From the NCBI RefSeq assembly GCF_041415945.1, contig NZ_JBGCUS010000001.1:1178001-1242000 (forward strand): DNA of 64,000 nucleotides, read 5' to 3'. Of the stretch, positions 39,708 through 48,516 are shown piece after piece; position 1 is the first letter of the stretch, and each line of letters opens with the position of its first letter. A program made the position numbers and the translations under genes. Source of the DNA: Ancylobacter sp. IITR112. GTDB taxonomy: Bacteria > Pseudomonadota > Alphaproteobacteria > Rhizobiales > Xanthobacteraceae. The notes below the pieces were generated by a model, which saw only the letters and a program-made list of their open reading frames with translations, was not told the origin of the DNA and made no database searches.

Positions 39708-39718
39708 CCGCCGCCGGC

Positions 39719-40417
39719 CTAGGTGCCGGCCGGCGAACCGAGCACGACGACCTTGGTTCCTACTCCCACGCGGCCATAAAGGTCGATGGCGTCCTGGTTG
39801 ATCATGCGAATGCAGCCGGATGAGACATTTGTGCCGATGGTGTCGGGCTCAAGGGTCCCATGGATCCGGTAGAGTGTGTCGCGTCCGTCCTGCCAGAGAT
39901 ACATGGCCCGCGCCCCCAGCGGATTGGAGAGGCCACCAGGTACCCCGTCGCCACCCTGCAGCTTTGTGAGTTGCGCCTGTATGTCGGGGCGACGCTGGAT
40001 CATCTCCTTGGGTGGGTACCAGTCCGGCCATTCCTGCTTGCTGTTGATGGTTGCAACGCCGGACCAACCAAACCCCTCCTTGCCAACACCGACACCATAG
40101 CGGATGGCGCGACCGCCAGGTTGCACCAAATAGAGAAAATGCGCCCGCGGATCGATGACGATGGTGCCCGGTGGGTAGCTGGAGGTATAGGCCACCTCGC
40201 GGCGGAGATAGACAGGGTCGATCTGTGACGTATCAACCGCAGCAATAGGAAATTTATCCGACACCGCTCCATACTGGCCGGGAGGTGCGTATCCTGTGGT
40301 GGCGCCCAGAGAGGTGAGGGGGCTGCTGGTCGCGGTGGTGCGTTTGCATCCGGCCAGGGTTACGGCTGCGCCGACGGCGAACAACCCGAGGAACGAGCGG
40401 CGATGAACGTCAGGCAT
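39719..40417 (-). CDS. L,D-transpeptidase (YkuD) lipoprotein
   Basis: The 232-residue protein begins MPDVHRRSFLGLFAVG with a twin-arginine-like pair and a lipobox LAGC (C24), so it is probably a lipoprotein. The YkuD domain follows (IDPRAHFLYLVQPGGRAIRY) with catalytic YRIHGT and SSGCIRM, the Cys being the nucleophile. Such enzymes form 3-3 peptidoglycan crosslinks or attach outer-membrane proteins to the wall. The gene ends at the GC-rich parA side and starts next to a lower-GC region. An SD (GAAAGG) lies 6-8 bases upstream. Confidence 0.92.
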   Translation of the reverse strand: MPDVHRRSFLGLFAVGAAVTLAGCKRTTATSSPLTSLGATTGYAPPGQYGAVSDKFPIAAVDTSQIDPVYLRREVAYTSSYPPGTIVIDPRAHFLYLVQPGGRAIRYGVGVGKEGFGWSGVATINSKQEWPDWYPPKEMIQRRPDIQAQLTKLQGGDGVPGGLSNPLGARAMYLWQDGRDTLYRIHGTLEPDTIGTNVSSGCIRMINQDAIDLYGRVGVGTKVVVLGSPAGT

Positions 40418-41356
40418 AGAGCAACCTTTCGGGCGTTGTTTGCTGAATCTTAACCTTAGTTTGGTAAACAAATGCTTGCACCGGAAGCGGGTAAGCGGAC
40501 GATTCGGTTGATCCGTGCGGGCAGTCACCCGTTGGCGACTCACGACATGTACTCTGAATATGGGTGCTGATCGGCGCGCCGCGAAGGCACTTAAGCATAA
40601 ATACTAACTATCTCTCCTCATTCAGTCCTGGCCATTTCCCCCAAAGAGTGCATCTATCAACCGCAATCATGTGTCGGATCATTTGTTACGCGATAATAGT
40701 GTTTAAACAATGGGATGGCTGAAAAATCTAATAGATCGAGTGATTGCATTTGGCGGTAACATCACTGCAAACCAACGCCTAGACATATGAAGGCTCAATT
40801 TCATCCAATGGCCTGGTGTCGCTGCGATTTGTGAGGCTACCCAGCGTGAAGTGGGGTTGGCTAAAAGGGCTCCCTGGGTACATCGGCGGATGCGGTGCCG
40901 CGCCGAACTCGACAATCGGGCGGTGCTGCGTCGATGGGGCGCGGGGTGAGGCTCTCGGCTGTTCACGCGCGCGAGTCACGCCGCGTCCAGGCGTGGAGCT
41001 CAGTTAGCAATAGTGTATGAATGCCCGGCTTAGTGTTTCGATTGACATATCCACTGTCTCAGTGACCGATTTCGGGAAATTAGCTGAAGCGAGCGTCATA
41101 AACGGTATAAAAAATGGGGTTATACCAAGTAGTTAAGCGAGAAACATTGAGCGTAAAGTTAGGTCGCGTGCCGGCACGCAGAACTAAAAAGGCAGTGGTA
41201 GAGATAGGTGTGTTGAATGAATATTTATCGCGGCCTAGTAGGGCGAGCGGCTCGTTTGGATGAGGGCATTGCCGGGTGCTGGCCGGGAGGGCGGCTGCCG
41301 CTGATGGCCGGTTCTAGGTGGTGAATCGAGCTTCGGGACGGACTTGAAAGAAACAG

Positions 41357-41365
41357 TGATATAAG
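41357..41365 (+). promoter_or_regulatory. Extended -10 promoter of the DUF7662-PIN pair
   Basis: TGATATAAG fits the extended -10 form TGnTATAAT with one mismatch. A TTGAAA at 41344 is too close to be its -35. Predicted start near 41372, 31 bases before the first gene. Confidence 0.5.
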
Positions 41366-41374
41366 TAGCATCGG

Positions 41375-41389
41375 CATATGATGGATATG
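41375..41389. promoter_or_regulatory. Inverted repeat, possible operator of the DUF7662-PIN pair
   Basis: CATAT-N5-ATATG lies between the predicted transcription start (about 41372) and the Shine-Dalgarno GAAGGG (41391-41396). A bound repressor would block transcription, the usual arrangement in toxin-antitoxin operons. Confidence 0.5.
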
Positions 41390-41402
41390 AGAAGGGTCGG
41401 CC

Positions 41403-41939
41403 ATGTCTAAATACAGTGCCCTTACAACGTTTCTCTCGAGTCGCTCTCAGCCGCGAATATCTATGTCATTCGAGGACATAGAGAGAATCGTTGGATCAAA
41501 ACTTCCGCAATCCGCCTTCAATCACCGGGCCTGGTGGAGCAACAATCCAACCAACAGTGTGATGACAAAAGCCTGGTTGGCTGCGGGCTTCCGATCGGAA
41601 GAGGTGGACATGACCGCGCGCAAGCTGGTGTTCAGTCGCCAGGTGCCACTGCCAAGCACGGCAGGGGCGAACAGGGTTGCGCCTGCGTCGACAGGCTCGC
41701 CGCTTGCTGGATTGTTCGGCGGGCTCAAGGGAACGCTGCACATTGAGGCCGGAACCGATCTGACCCTGCCCAGCACGGCGCCCATCTATCTCTATGGCGG
41801 CAGCGAAGTGGAGGCCCAGATCGAGGGCACCGATCCGCCGTCGCAGCCGCTGTGGCGATCCGATCACACGACCGAACTCGACCTAATGGAACAGGAAAAT
41901 AATCCGTTGTTGCGGCGCAACCTTTCCGGGGAGAATTGA
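41403..41939 (+). CDS. DUF7662-type protein, putative antitoxin
   Basis: The 178-residue protein starts with a segment I recognise as DUF7662-like: FEDIERIVGSKLPQSAF followed by HRAWWSNNP and AWLAAGFRSEEVD (residues about 23-69). The remaining 100 residues are not recognised; they contain a Gly/Ser/Ala-rich stretch and end in an acidic-then-basic tail (ELDLMEQENNPLLRRNL). The gene is separated from the PIN gene by one base, has a good SD (GAAGGG) and a promoter/operator-like upstream. Position before a PIN toxin-like gene suggests an antitoxin that also represses the operon, with DUF7662 perhaps the DNA-binding part. This role is inference. Confidence 0.7.
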   Translation: MSKYSALTTFLSSRSQPRISMSFEDIERIVGSKLPQSAFNHRAWWSNNPTNSVMTKAWLAAGFRSEEVDMTARKLVFSRQVPLPSTAGANRVAPASTGSPLAGLFGGLKGTLHIEAGTDLTLPSTAPIYLYGGSEVEAQIEGTDPPSQPLWRSDHTTELDLMEQENNPLLRRNLSGEN

Positions 41940-41940
41940 G

Positions 41941-42357
41941 ATGGGCATGCCGCTTCTCCTGGATACTTGCGCAGCGCTTTGGGTGGCGCAGGGTGCGCCT
42001 ATTGCCGACGAGGCGCGGGGCACGCTGATCGAGGCCCGCCTGCGCGGCGCGCCGATCTCTCTTTCGCCGATGACCGCCTGGGAACTGGGTCGCCTGGTCG
42101 AACAGGGGCGGGTGCGCCTTGCGATGGAGCCGGCGAAGTGGTTCGCCGCCCTTGCCGGCCTGCCAGGCATGAGCATCGCCCTGATGACGCCGGAGACATT
42201 GATTGCCTCCTCCTTCCTGCCCGGCCTGCCGCCGTTGGACCCGGTCGACCGGGTGCTGATCGCGACGGCGCGCGACCAGGGCTACCGGCTGATGACGCGG
42301 GATCGGGTTATTCTGGACTACGCCGCAACCGGCTATGTTCAGGCGGTTGCCTGCTAG
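41941..42357 (+). CDS. PIN-domain protein, VapC-like putative toxin
   Basis: The 138-residue protein has the PIN acidic set: D8 (LLLDTCAALW), E48 (SPMTAWELGRL), D100 and D103 (LDPVDRVLIATAR) and D121 (MTRDRVILDY), as in VapC RNases of the Sll0205/YP_-type group, which cleave tRNA or rRNA when free of antitoxin. It begins one base after the DUF7662 stop. The usual VapC partners (AbrB, Phd, VapB) are absent. The C-terminal strand ends YVQAVAC. No gene follows in the same direction within the operon. Confidence 0.88.
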   Translation: MGMPLLLDTCAALWVAQGAPIADEARGTLIEARLRGAPISLSPMTAWELGRLVEQGRVRLAMEPAKWFAALAGLPGMSIALMTPETLIASSFLPGLPPLDPVDRVLIATARDQGYRLMTRDRVILDYAATGYVQAVAC

Positions 42358-42447
42358 GGACGGTTCTTGGGCTGTCGCGGGCGAGGGCGGCCGACGTCCC
42401 TGTGGCGCGCAGGACACGCACGGACGGGCGCCGCTGCGTGCCATAGG

Positions 42448-43047
42448 TCAGCGGGGGCGTGGCAGCGGGGTCACAGCCTCGACCCAGGCATAGTCGAGAT
42501 ACCCGGCGCGGGAGAGAGGCTGCAACCTCTCGATGCATACCCTGCCGGCATCGAGGAAGCGGTCGTCAATATGGATCCCGACGATCTCGCCATAGGTAAC
42601 GTGTGAGCCGGTCGCGCGGCCGAAGCGGTCGACCATCTGGACTGTGTCGATCCAGACACATTCGAGCGCGCAGGGCGCTTCGGCCACACGTGGCGGCGAA
42701 ACCACATGGCAGGGCGCCCGGGCCAGCCCGGCGAGGTCAAATTCGCTCTCGCCCGGCGGCAGCGGCGTGGAGGTGAGATTGACCGCCTCCATCAGAGCGC
42801 GGGTGGCGAGATTGCAGACGAAGGCTCCGGTGGCGCGCGCGTGGCGGGCCGTGTCCTTCAGCCCGCTGCTGGAGAACATGACGATGGCCGGATTTTCGCT
42901 GACAAGATTGAAGAAGGAATAGGGGGCGAGATTGGCCACCCCCTGCTCGGAGAGGGTCGAGATCCAGCCGATCGGGCGCGGCGCCACGATGGCCTTGAGC
43001 GGATTGTGCGGCAGGCCGTGATTATTGAGGCCGGGTTCGTAGAACAT
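42448..43047 (-). CDS. Flavin reductase family protein (FMN-binding)
   Basis: The 199-residue protein shows the flavin-reductase-like split-barrel signature: IVAPRPIGWISTLSEQG, NLAPYSFFN and PAIVMFSSSG near the start, then NLTSTPLPPGESEFDLAG. These proteins bind FMN and reduce flavin with NAD(P)H, often supplying a partner oxygenase. The closest flavour is the DIM6/NTAB type. It starts 3 bases after the nitroreductase stop, so both are co-transcribed; partner and substrate are not known. Confidence 0.88.
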   Translation of the reverse strand: MFYEPGLNNHGLPHNPLKAIVAPRPIGWISTLSEQGVANLAPYSFFNLVSENPAIVMFSSSGLKDTARHARATGAFVCNLATRALMEAVNLTSTPLPPGESEFDLAGLARAPCHVVSPPRVAEAPCALECVWIDTVQMVDRFGRATGSHVTYGEIVGIHIDDRFLDAGRVCIERLQPLSRAGYLDYAWVEAVTPLPRPR

Positions 43048-43050
43048 GGC

Positions 43051-43623
43051 TCAGTACCGGGTGACGAGGTCGGCGAGGGCAGGGCGGGGGCGGTCATCCT
43101 GCGGCCGGGCCAGGCTGCCGATATGCACGAAGCCGATGATGCGCTCCTCCGTCGACAGGCCCAGTGCTGCCCGCACGCGCGGATCGTAGCTGTACCATTC
43201 GGTCAGCCAGGTTCCGGCATAGCCATGCGCGTGCGCGGCGAGCAGCAGCAATGTGCAGGCCGCCGCGCCGGAGAGCGTCTGCTCCCATTCGGGGATCTTG
43301 GCGTGCGGGGCTGCCCGGGAGACCACCGCGATCACCAGCGGGGCGCGCGACAGGCGGGTGCGTTCGAGCGCGACCCGCTCGGCATCGGCCGCCGGATTGT
43401 CGGCGACGAAGACGGCGGCAATAGCCTCGCCCGCGCACTCGCGCGCCTCGCCCTCGAAGACGACGAAGCGCCAGGGGGCGAGCTTGCCGTGATCGGGCAC
43501 GCGCGAGGCGATGGCCAGCATCGAGTCGCACTCGGCCGCATCCGGCGCGGGGAAGGTGAGGTCGAAAACCTTGGGGCTCTTGCGGGTGCGAAGCAGTTCG
43601 AGGGCAGGGTCGGCGGAGCTCAT
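43051..43623 (-). CDS. Nitroreductase family protein
   Basis: From ATG 43623 the protein is 190 residues. The FMN-binding RKSPKVFDLTFPAP, RVPDHGKLAPWRFVVFEG and the later GTWLTEWYSYDPRVRAALGL are nitroreductase (YdjA-like) features. It should be a dimeric FMN enzyme using NAD(P)H on nitro or quinone compounds. It is followed by the flavin reductase 3 bases downstream. The frame is open well upstream, but that part is GC-rich and without SD. Confidence 0.88.
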   Translation of the reverse strand: MSSADPALELLRTRKSPKVFDLTFPAPDAAECDSMLAIASRVPDHGKLAPWRFVVFEGEARECAGEAIAAVFVADNPAADAERVALERTRLSRAPLVIAVVSRAAPHAKIPEWEQTLSGAAACTLLLLAAHAHGYAGTWLTEWYSYDPRVRAALGLSTEERIIGFVHIGSLARPQDDRPRPALADLVTRY

Positions 43624-44805
43624 GGGCGCGTTCCACGGTGAATTCGGAAGGCGATCGTGCCGACCGGTGCGGGAGCCGCCACGGGGCGGCGGGAAGCGGA
43701 TCACCCCAAACACGGCTGCTACCGGCCGCCGCGGCGCCGGGGGAATCACCCCTGCAGTATAATAAGGAGTCGCCGCCGCCCCGAGCCCGCAGAGCCGAGG
43801 TCGCGGGGAGGCAGGCGGCCGGAAAGGTGGCCGGGCTGGCAGGAGCCATGCGTGTCTCGGCTGGGTCGTGCGCGGCCGGACCACGCGAGGCCGGGCGGCT
43901 GGACGGGGGGCGGCGCGCGGTGCTTTTCGGGACGGCGCCCGCGGGGGTAAGGGGCGCTCGGCTTCCTGCAGGGAGTGCCGGAAAGGGCCGGGGCCAGGCG
44001 GCGCCGGCAGCGGGCCCGGTGTGGGGCCGGAGGTTTCCTCTCCCATGGGTGACAGAACCGCGGAGACACAACCCGGGAGTGGGGGCATCGCGCCGGGCAT
44101 CTCAGCGGGGCGGTGCACGCTGCTGCTGTTGATCCGCCCCAGGGACAGAGCTGATCCGCGCCGGCTCGGCATCGCCGGCTGCAGATGCGGGCGACGGGGC
44201 ACGAGCTTCGGGCTGCCGTGCCTCGCTCCGCCGAATGCGGGCCGGCGTGCCGTGGTGCCGGAAGGCAGGAGCGCTCCTTTGCCCGTGTCGCTCCACCGCG
44301 ACCCGTACCCGATGAGCTTCGCGCCGCCGGGCTATCGGCTGTGTTCCTTGTCCGGGCGCGGGCGGGGCGATGGTGCTGCAAGAGTGCGTCCCGGGGGGCG
44401 GAGGAGAGTCGCGCCGACTCCCCGTCACCCGGCTGAGAGGACGCGCAACGCCTTGAGCCTCGCTCCGCCGAACGCTCGCCGCACGGCGCGACCCGGACGA
44501 GGAGCGGGAGGTGATGTGCCCTTGCGCCTGCCGGGCTGCGACAGGGGCCGTCGATCCTCACGCCGTGGGGCGCGGCCCCGCCGCGCCGGCAGCCCTCGCG
44601 CTGCAAGGCGGGCGGTTGCTTTCCTTCCCGATTTCTGCCCGTGCCCGTGTTCGCCCGTGCCGGTGCCTGTCGCTGGCGGCGGTTCTCGCCAATGGCGGCT
44701 CTCGCCAATGGCCGGGGGCGTCTTATCGGGTGGAGGGCTCGCGGCCCGTCCGCGCGCGAAGAGCTGACTTGAATTCGCCTCTGTTTGGAGGCACGAACGG
44801 CGGCG
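43624..44805. other. 1.2-kb GC-rich region without a recognisable gene
   Basis: Between divergent nitroreductase and exported-protein genes. Frames on both strands are open through high GC and translate to Arg/Pro/Ala-rich text. No SD-supported gene, RNA gene or repeat was recognised. A locally AT-richer spot at about 43755-43770 (CAGTATAATAAGG) contains a TATAAT on the plus strand with no clear -35. Confidence 0.55.
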
Positions 44806-46056
44806 ATGTCCCAACGTGTGCACTCCCCTGATCGCCGGTGTCCTGCCCCTGTTCGGCCGACGCAGAAGCGCGGCTATGCCGCCGCCGCGGCGGTGCGCCG
44901 AGCGGCAGCGCTTCTGTGCGCGCTGGCGTTTGCAAGCGGGGCCATGGTTCAGCAGGCGGCGGCGCAGCCGACGATGACGCAGATGGCCGGGGCGCCGATT
45001 GCCGCCGGGCTCGCGGCGAATGCGGGCGCGGACGGGGAGCGGCTGGCGCAGCTTGCGCCGTTCCAGTCGCCGACGCCCTCGCCCTTCAACCCGCCGCAGA
45101 TCCAGCCCTCCCGCGCGCTGCCCTTTGTCGGCGCGCCGCCGCCGGCGCCCCCGCCGTCCGGCAGCGCCGGGCCCTCGGCCCGGATTCCTGCCACCGGGCG
45201 GGCGGAGGGCGGCGATCCGCACACCATCCTGCCGCAGCCACCGGCCGGCAAGGTGGCGATCGGCATGAGCGCGCGTTTCGGCGAAAAGGAAGGGCTGATT
45301 GCGCGCGGCCTCATCTGGCGTGTCTTTGCCGATCGGCCGGAAGCGTCGGGTGCCTATCCGCTGGTGGCGGAGGCGGCCGATCCCGCCCCGGTGTTCTTCC
45401 TCTCGCCCGGCGGCTATGTCGTGCATGTCGCCTATGGCCTTGCCAGCGTGGCGCGGCGCATCGTGGTCGGCGAGGAATCGCGGCGCGAGCAACTGGTCGT
45501 CCCCGCCGGCGCCGTCACCCTGCACAGCGATGTCGGCGACAAGCCGGTGCCGCCGGAAAAGGTGACCTATGATCTGTTCGAAGGCAGCTTCCTGCAGGGG
45601 CGGGCGTCGAGCCGGCCCTATTATCGCGGGGCCAATGCCGGCGATCTCATCATCCTGCCGGCCGGCGACTATTATGTCGTCTCCACCTATGGCGACGGCA
45701 ATGCGGTGATTCAGGCCGATCTCGCCGTGGCCCCGGGCAAGGTGACGGACGCCACGCTGCACCACCGCGCGGGCGAGGTGACCTTGCGTCTGGTGAAGGT
45801 GGCCGGAGGCGATCCGCTGCCGGAGGCGCAATGGTCGATCAGCACGCCGGGCGGCGACAGCGTCAAGGAATCGATCAATGCCGAGCCGACCTTCGCCCTC
45901 GCCGAAGGCGAATATACCGCGCTGGCGCGCTTCGAGGGTAAGACCTACAGCAAGGTGTTCACGGTCGAGACCGGCAAGAACGAGCAGGTCGAGGTGCTTG
46001 TCGGCGAACAGGTGACGCCGGGCGCGCTCGACGGGCAGGACGGCAGCGGCGATTGA
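44806..46056 (+). CDS. Exported protein of unknown function
   Basis: From ATG 44806 (416 residues) the protein has a late hydrophobic signal segment (AAALLCALAFASGAM, cleavage near QQAAAQ), then a Pro-rich linker of about 100 residues (SPTPSPFNPPQIQPS). The remainder looks all-beta with two related halves: KVAIGMSARFGEKEG...LSPGGYVVHVAYGLAS and VTLRLVKVAGGDPLPEAQW...LAEGEYTALARFEGK, perhaps transthyretin- or Cna-B-like repeats. I do not recognise the family by name, though similar sequences occur in Hyphomicrobiales. An in-frame TTG at 44785 is a possible alternative start. Likely periplasmic or surface. Confidence 0.7.
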   Translation: MSQRVHSPDRRCPAPVRPTQKRGYAAAAAVRRAAALLCALAFASGAMVQQAAAQPTMTQMAGAPIAAGLAANAGADGERLAQLAPFQSPTPSPFNPPQIQPSRALPFVGAPPPAPPPSGSAGPSARIPATGRAEGGDPHTILPQPPAGKVAIGMSARFGEKEGLIARGLIWRVFADRPEASGAYPLVAEAADPAPVFFLSPGGYVVHVAYGLASVARRIVVGEESRREQLVVPAGAVTLHSDVGDKPVPPEKVTYDLFEGSFLQGRASSRPYYRGANAGDLIILPAGDYYVVSTYGDGNAVIQADLAVAPGKVTDATLHHRAGEVTLRLVKVAGGDPLPEAQWSISTPGGDSVKESINAEPTFALAEGEYTALARFEGKTYSKVFTVETGKNEQVEVLVGEQVTPGALDGQDGSGD

Positions 46057-46149
46057 TCGTCCCGTCATCGCGGCCCGCTATGGTCAACGCTTTCTTAAGC
46101 CGGGTGCGCGCATCATCGCTGCCGAGTTGAACCGGGCCGGGAGTGCGCC

Positions 46150-47280
46150 ATGATCGTGCGTCAGTTTCTCGATTGGGCGCGGACCGCCCCGGAGGATGCG
46201 CGGGCCAAGGCGGTCGCCGCGCTCGCCCGCGCCTATGTCCGCCCGGAACTCGGCGCGGCCGAGCGCGCCGAGATCGACGAGGCGCTGCCGGCGCTGGTGG
46301 CCGATCCCTCGCCGCGCGTGCAGGGAGAGCTCGCCGCCGCGCTCTGCCGCCACCCGCTGGTGCCGGCCGATATCGCGCTGCGGCTGGCGCGGCTTCCCGG
46401 CGAGGCCGGCGAACAGATGCTGCAGCATTCCCCCGTTCTCAACATGCGCGAACTGATTGCGCTGTCCGCCAGCGGCGACGCGCTGCGGCAGGAAGCCATC
46501 GCCCGGCGCGAGGGCCTGCCGGCGCCGGTGGCGGCGCTGCTGGCCGAGATCGGCGATGTCGGCGTGGTGCTGGCGCTGGTAAGCAACCCCACGGCGGATG
46601 TGCCCGGCTTCGCTCTCGGCCATATCGTCTCGCGCTTCGGCCGCGTGCCGGAACTGCGCGAGGCGCTGCTGAGCCGGCCCGACCTGCCGGCGGCGGCGCA
46701 TCAGGCGCTGATCCGGGTGGTGGCCGGCGCGCTCTCGGCCTTCATCGAGGAGCGCCAGTGGCTCTCGCCGCCCGAGGCGGCGCGGCTGGCGCGCGAAGCC
46801 TGCGACCAGGCGACGGTGACCCAGGCCGCCGCCGCGGATTTCTCGCAGACCCGCGCGCTGGTTCAGGGCCTGCAGGCGAGGGGGGAACTGACCTCGGCGC
46901 TGGTGCTGCGCTCGCTGCTCTCCGGCCAGATGCGGCTGTTTCTGGAAGCGGTCTCGGTGCTGTCGGGCATCGCCGTCGACCACGTCGCCGCGCTCGCCGC
47001 CGACCGTTCGGGCGACGCCTTCAGGGTGCTCTATGACCGGCTGGGACTGCCGCCGGGCGCCTATATCGCCTTCCGCACCGCGCTTGGCGTCGTGCAGTGC
47101 GAAGCCTATGTCGACGATCTCGACGAGGAGCCGGGGCTGCGGCTGCGCATTCTCGACGAGGTGCTCGCCGCTTATGAGGAAGCGGGCGAGAGCGCGCAGG
47201 GCAACCGCATCGTCGGCATGCTGCACCGCTGGCAGACGGAAGCGCGCGAGCGGTCGGAGCGGCAGAGCCTCGCCGCGTGA
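46150..47280 (+). CDS. DUF2336 domain protein
   Basis: The 376-residue protein is Ala/Leu/Arg-rich and helical, with a HEAT-like start (LPALVADPSPRVQGELAAAL, followed by PADIALRLARLPGEAGEQML) that is typical of the DUF2336 family, common in alphaproteobacteria and of unknown function. No signal peptide or membrane span. It stands alone between an exported protein and nadK, which runs on the opposite strand 7 bases downstream. Confidence 0.8.
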   Translation: MIVRQFLDWARTAPEDARAKAVAALARAYVRPELGAAERAEIDEALPALVADPSPRVQGELAAALCRHPLVPADIALRLARLPGEAGEQMLQHSPVLNMRELIALSASGDALRQEAIARREGLPAPVAALLAEIGDVGVVLALVSNPTADVPGFALGHIVSRFGRVPELREALLSRPDLPAAAHQALIRVVAGALSAFIEERQWLSPPEAARLAREACDQATVTQAAAADFSQTRALVQGLQARGELTSALVLRSLLSGQMRLFLEAVSVLSGIAVDHVAALAADRSGDAFRVLYDRLGLPPGAYIAFRTALGVVQCEAYVDDLDEEPGLRLRILDEVLAAYEEAGESAQGNRIVGMLHRWQTEARERSERQSLAA

Positions 47281-47287
47281 GGGCGAC

Positions 47288-48121
47288 TCAGCCGAACTGC
47301 TCGGCCAGAATGCGCTCCTCGATCGAGTGATCGCGGTCGACCAGCATGGTCATGGAGGAGTTGGGGTCGAGCCGGGCGCGCACAGCGACCACGTCGCGCA
47401 CCTCGAAATGATCCGCCGTGGCGTTCACCGGGCGCTTCTCGAACTCCATCACCGCAATGTCGACGCGGGCGCGGTCGGGCACCAGCGCCCCACGCCAGCG
47501 GCGCGGGCGGAAGGCGGAAATCGGCGTGACCGCCAGTAGCGGCGTGCCGATGGGCAGGATCGGGCCCTGGGCGGAGAGATTATAGGCGGTGGAGCCGGCG
47601 GGCGTCGCCACCAGCACGCCGTCGCAGATCAGTTCCTCCATGCGCACCTTGCCGTCAATGGCGATGCGCAGCTTCGCCGCCTGGTAGGACTGGCGGATCA
47701 GCGACACTTCGTTGATGGCCCAGGCGCGATGCTGGCGCCCCTTCACATCGGTGGCTTCCATCATCAGCGGGTGGATGACCACGCGCTGCGACGCGGCGAG
47801 GCGGGCGGGCAGATCCTCCTCGCGAAAGCTGTTCATGAGGAAGCCGACCGAGCCGCGATTCATGCCATAGATCGGCCGGTCGGTGTCGCGGAAGCGGTGC
47901 AGGGTCTGCAGCATGAAGCCGTCGCCGCCGAGCGCGACGATGACATCAGCATCCTCAGCCGCCACCGCGCCGTAGCGCGCGTTCAGGCGGGCCTGCGCCT
48001 GCTGCGCATCCGGCGCCTCGCTGGCGACGAAGGCGATGCGGCCGAATCCAGGCGCAGCCTCGGCCCCGGCGGGGCTCGAAGCGGCGGGGCTGGAAACGGC
48101 AGGGCGTGCGATGTCGTTCAT
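47288..48121 (-). CDS. nadK: NAD kinase
   Basis: The 277-residue protein has the ATP-NAD kinase motifs: [18 protein letters not shown] (GGDG), [13 protein letters not shown] (NxGxxGFL), the second NE ([10 protein letters not shown]) and [20 protein letters not shown] (TPxGSTAY). It phosphorylates NAD to NADP. An N-terminal Ser/Ala/Pro-rich extension of about 25 residues is longer than in many homologues. It is convergent with the DUF2336 gene, 7 bases apart. Confidence 0.95.
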   Translation of the reverse strand: MNDIARPAVSSPAASSPAGAEAAPGFGRIAFVASEAPDAQQAQARLNARYGAVAAEDADVIVALGGDGFMLQTLHRFRDTDRPIYGMNRGSVGFLMNSFREEDLPARLAASQRVVIHPLMMEATDVKGRQHRAWAINEVSLIRQSYQAAKLRIAIDGKVRMEELICDGVLVATPAGSTAYNLSAQGPILPIGTPLLAVTPISAFRPRRWRGALVPDRARVDIAVMEFEKRPVNATADHFEVRDVVAVRARLDPNSSMTMLVDRDHSIEERILAEQFG

Positions 48122-48210
48122 GCGGGCAGCCCGGTGTGGAGTGCGGTGACAGGCCCGACGGGGCCGCCTGCGTGTGATCTATACGCCGTAACGGCGGGCC
48201 GTCGAGCCGC

Positions 48211-48456
48211 TCATTCACCCGGCGTGCGCAGATAGGGCTCGACCGGCCCGACCAGCTTCACCGTCATCGGGTTGCCGGCACGGTCCCGCGCCTTGCCGAC
48301 GGAGACGCGAATCCAGCCTTCGCTGACGCAATATTCCTCGACATTGGTCTTTTCCACGCCCTTGAAGCGGATGCCGATGCCGCGCTCCAGCAGTTCCGCG
48401 TCGTGGAACGGGCTGTTCGGATCGCTCGACAGGCGGTCGGGAAGGGTGTCGGACAT
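48211..48456 (-). CDS. DUF3297 small protein
   Basis: The 81-residue protein contains PDRLSSDPNSPFHDAELLER and IGIRFKGVEKTNVEEYC, the conserved core of the DUF3297 family (small glutathione-peroxidase-associated alphaproteobacterial and betaproteobacterial proteins of unknown function). It is cytosolic with no membrane span. It lies between nadK and a metallo-hydrolase, with a 12-bp tandem repeat array about 60 bases upstream. Confidence 0.9.
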   Translation of the reverse strand: MSDTLPDRLSSDPNSPFHDAELLERGIGIRFKGVEKTNVEEYCVSEGWIRVSVGKARDRAGNPMTVKLVGPVEPYLRTPGE

Positions 48457-48516
48457 GGCGAGGCCTCAGCTTGCAAAACAGATGGGGCGAGACATAGCCC
48501 CGCCCCGCCGCTTTTG

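Larger units (their letters stand above)
40418..41402. other. Lower-GC region of about 1 kb without a clear gene
   Basis: Base composition changes here, with AT-rich patches (40440-40480, 40600-40760, 41010-41240) in contrast to the rest of the window. Short frames of 60-90 codons exist on both strands around 40700-41000, but none has an SD plus a recognisable protein; they may be decayed remnants of an element. A GTTTGGTAAAC inverted repeat at about 40458-40468 lies in the promoter region of the L,D-transpeptidase. Confidence 0.6.

Noticed and set aside
40703..41007. Short frames in the lower-GC tract as real genes
   Set aside because: They lack a good SD and a recognisable protein, and run on both strands over the same DNA.
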